Shown here piece after piece: positions 29,148-30,809 of a DNA stretch of 30,809 nucleotides. Source of the stretch: a virus. The DNA lies in IMG/VR virus record IMGVR_UViG_3300030103_003804, positions 1 through 30,809 of that record; one strand, 5' to 3'. Position 1 is the first letter of the stretch. The number at the start of each line of letters is the position of its first letter. The position numbers and the translations under genes are program-made. A model generated the notes under the pieces. The model searched no databases. It saw nothing but the letters and a program-made list of their open reading frames with translations, and was not told where the DNA came from.

Positions 29148-30616
29148 TGTCCAAAATACCATTCAAAGTATTTTTAGACACGCTGAACATAATCAGTAAT
29201 CAGACCACACCACCCGTACACCAAGAAATATGTGATTGGTTAGAAAACACTGACGACCACCCTAGACGTGGATTACAAATGTTTAGGCATGGTGGCAAAT
29301 CGTTTTTGATAGGTGCGTATGTTTGCTGGAAATTGTTTCACGATCCTAACTGGAGTTGTCTATTAATATCAGCCAAACGTAATCTAGCATTAAGGAACAG
29401 TTTGTTCATACGTAACATGATTGAGTCACACCCCATGTTGCAGGACATGAAAAGTGATCTGTATCAATGGAAAGCAGAAACGTTCACAGTGGAGCGACCC
29501 ATAATGCAGTTGAATCCTTCCGTCACGGTCAGCAGTTTAGGTGCGAGTTTTACCGGATTTCATGCTAGTATGGTAATTGCAGACGACATAGAGACGAGTG
29601 ACAACGTTATAACTGCTGATCAAAGAGACAGGATCAAAGAGCGTGTAAGTGAATTTGGAAAACTTTCAAATCAAATTCTCATGGTGGGAACACCTCACCA
29701 TGAACAAACCATATACGATCATTTAGAAAGTGTTGGTTATGAATTCAAACGTATACCAGTGGTAAGGAAACGTGATGTGATACAAGAAGACAGCACAGTT
29801 GCCGAGGAAGATTACCTAGCATGGGACAACCATCCAGAAAAAATGTTTACATATGAATGGTTGGATCAACAACGCAGAGAAACAACCACAGGTGATTTCA
29901 ATTCACAGTATATGTTGATTCCTGAATCAACTTATCAACCATTAGTACAATTAGAAAACATCAAATACTACGATGATGAATTGAAATGGAACAGCATAGC
30001 ACAACCTTTTGGTAATGCAATAACCACGTGTACATTGGGCAGACACAACATTGAACGTATATGTTCATACTGGGATCCAGCACAAGGATTGAGTGGTAGA
30101 GATAATTCTGTTCTATCCATATGTGCTAGAGACAGTGAGGGTAATACTTTTGTGCATGACATAAAAGTATTGAGTGCAGTAGACAAAGAAACAAAAGATT
30201 TTACAGAACAGTGTAGAGAAATTATTCATGCTTGTGCTTACCACAAAATAAGTCACGTATACGTTGAGGAAAACTTTTCTGCAACGTTGGCAAATGAATT
30301 ACGTAAAGTTGCAAGAGAAATGAAAGTGATGGTACAAGTGATTGCAGAATTTAGATCCAAAAACAAAATGGTATTCATTGCACAAACATTAGAACCTTTG
30401 ATCAAAGTAGGACGTATGTTTGTTCATGAGAGAGTAAAAGAAACACCGTTCATGGATGAGTTACAAGCGTTCCCTCAACCAAGGGTGCATGATGACTGTA
30501 TTGACGCAACCAGTGGTGCAATAAGTCACTTGCCTAATTTAGCCGTGGATGTGTCCAAAGTTGCTAAGGTATTCAACCCTTTGCAACGCTCTGGATCCAG
30601 TTTCAAAATCAATTGA
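29147..30616 (+). CDS. Terminase large subunit (T7 gp19-like)
   Basis: 489 residues. Walker A-like FRHGGKSFL (46-54), Walker B MVIADDIE (142-149), then the nuclease domain with YWDPAQGLSGRDNSVLSI (about 308-325, first catalytic Asp), YVEENF, and HDDCIDA near 452-458 (last catalytic Asp). It pumps DNA into procapsids through the portal and cuts packaged DNA. T7 gp19 is 586 residues. It is the last gene of the operon starting at 28667. Late promoter and repeats follow directly. Confidence 0.93.
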   Translation: MSKIPFKVFLDTLNIISNQTTPPVHQEICDWLENTDDHPRRGLQMFRHGGKSFLIGAYVCWKLFHDPNWSCLLISAKRNLALRNSLFIRNMIESHPMLQDMKSDLYQWKAETFTVERPIMQLNPSVTVSSLGASFTGFHASMVIADDIETSDNVITADQRDRIKERVSEFGKLSNQILMVGTPHHEQTIYDHLESVGYEFKRIPVVRKRDVIQEDSTVAEEDYLAWDNHPEKMFTYEWLDQQRRETTTGDFNSQYMLIPESTYQPLVQLENIKYYDDELKWNSIAQPFGNAITTCTLGRHNIERICSYWDPAQGLSGRDNSVLSICARDSEGNTFVHDIKVLSAVDKETKDFTEQCREIIHACAYHKISHVYVEENFSATLANELRKVAREMKVMVQVIAEFRSKNKMVFIAQTLEPLIKVGRMFVHERVKETPFMDELQAFPQPRVHDDCIDATSGAISHLPNLAVDVSKVAKVFNPLQRSGSSFKIN

Positions 30617-30619
30617 TCC

Positions 30620-30627
30620 GATAAATA
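30620..30627 (+). promoter_or_regulatory. T4-type late promoter motif GATAAATA
   Basis: Exact NATAAATA 4 bases after the terminase stop, same CCGATAAATA context as at 10141 (CCCGATAAATA). It precedes the gene at 30711. A reverse-strand TATAAATA (30651-30644) lies just beyond, possibly by chance. Confidence 0.55.
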
Positions 30628-30655
30628 ATTGGACTGACAAGATTATTTATAATAT

Positions 30656-30699
30656 AACACACACGCGAAAGGGATATTATAAACACACACGCGAAAAGG
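30656..30699 (+). repeat. Direct repeat AACACACACGCGAAA(A)GG
   Basis: Copies at 30656-30672 and 30682-30699, differing by one extra A, 26 bases apart, in the leader of the gene at 30711. The second copy carries the probable SD (AAAAGG). Both are preceded by ATATAA/TTATAA sequence, so the unit may be about 26 bases long. Confidence 0.75.
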
Positions 30700-30710
30700 A
30701 AAAAAGAATT

Positions 30711-30809
30711 ATGAAGGTATATTCAAAACTAGTTTGGGACAAAGACTTCAACATCATAGAAGAATTATCATCCGAGTACAAAGGACCAGTGGCACAGATG
30801 ATGTGTTCA
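30711..30809 (+). CDS. N-terminal part of a small virion-region protein (3' end outside the window)
   Basis: ATG 30711 follows AAAAGGAAAAAAGAATT. The 33 visible residues are MKVYSKLVWDKDFNIIEEL, then SSEYKGPVAQMMCS. A start of the type yS.lv.D...nIiee.s.eY.GPVA is familiar from phage proteins encoded between terminase and portal, usually followed by a low-complexity Gly- or Pro-rich segment. The window ends at a codon boundary, and base 1 continues in frame into the proline run of the frame ending at 267. The joined product would have 121 residues. I take it as the same gene split by the linear cut of a circular sequence. Confidence 0.75.
   Translation, partial: MKVYSKLVWDKDFNIIEELSSEYKGPVAQMMCS

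Noticed and set aside
30644-30651. Reverse-strand TATAAATA after the terminase gene
   Set aside because: No leftward gene follows for it; likely chance in AT-rich sequence.
1-30809. T7-type phage RNA polymerase promoters
   Set aside because: No repeated 20-base T7-like promoter was found and no RNA polymerase gene is present.

Overview
The window reads as a marine tailed bacteriophage with short-tailed, T7-like virion architecture. Rightward genes encode portal, scaffold, major capsid protein, tail tubular proteins A and B, internal virion proteins of the gp13/gp14/gp15/gp16 type, a T7-type tail fibre and a T7-gp19-like large terminase. DNA is AT-rich with an A-rich coding strand, and the small-gene repertoire (2OG-Fe(II) oxygenase, SpeD-like protein, DUF115-like protein, strings of tiny basic proteins) is of the kind seen in cyanophages and pelagiphages. 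The host cannot be named from this sequence; no tRNA, rRNA, CRISPR array or integrase was seen.

The two ends appear to belong together. The last gene (from 30711) runs off the right edge at a codon boundary. The first frame (1-267) enters at a codon boundary and ends just before the portal region. Joined, they give one 121-residue protein, so the window is probably a complete, circularly represented genome of about 30.8 kb. If so, it carries no recognisable DNA polymerase, primase, helicase, single-strand binding protein, RNA polymerase or endolysin; the only replication-type gene is a leftward clamp-loader ATPase.

Layout. 1-3758: two small RGR/LITQR proteins, portal, Bbp19-like protein, scaffold, 2OG oxygenase, tiny membrane peptide. 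3812-5869: leftward early-type cassette (88-aa protein, clamp loader, four small proteins) behind two tandem sigma70-like promoters and ending in a terminator. 5870-6594: non-coding region with palindromes, CACGGTG repeats and hairpins, a candidate origin or regulatory RNA. 6595-9001: small, mostly basic proteins, a SpeD-like protein and a DUF115-like protein. 9002-10134: capsid leader with two matching GNRA hairpins, capsid gene, terminator. 10141-25966: tail and internal virion genes, tail fibre, holin-like protein. 25950-26926: leftward segment with a zinc-knuckle frame, a hairpin-dense stretch (candidate structured RNA) and a basic 70-aa protein. 27020-30616: small proteins, terminator, terminase operon.

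Regulation. Exact copies of the T4-type late promoter motif NATAAATA lie at gene boundaries on the plus strand (2054, 10141, 28547, 30620, and one overlapping a stop codon at 28433), with one-mismatch forms (GTTAAATAC three times) near 6512, 6582 and 8997. In T4 these promoters are activated through the sliding clamp, which is loaded by gp44/62, so a gp44-like ATPase together with T4-like late promoters in a T7-like virion genome is the main hypothesis offered here. No sigma factor or clamp gene was recognised.
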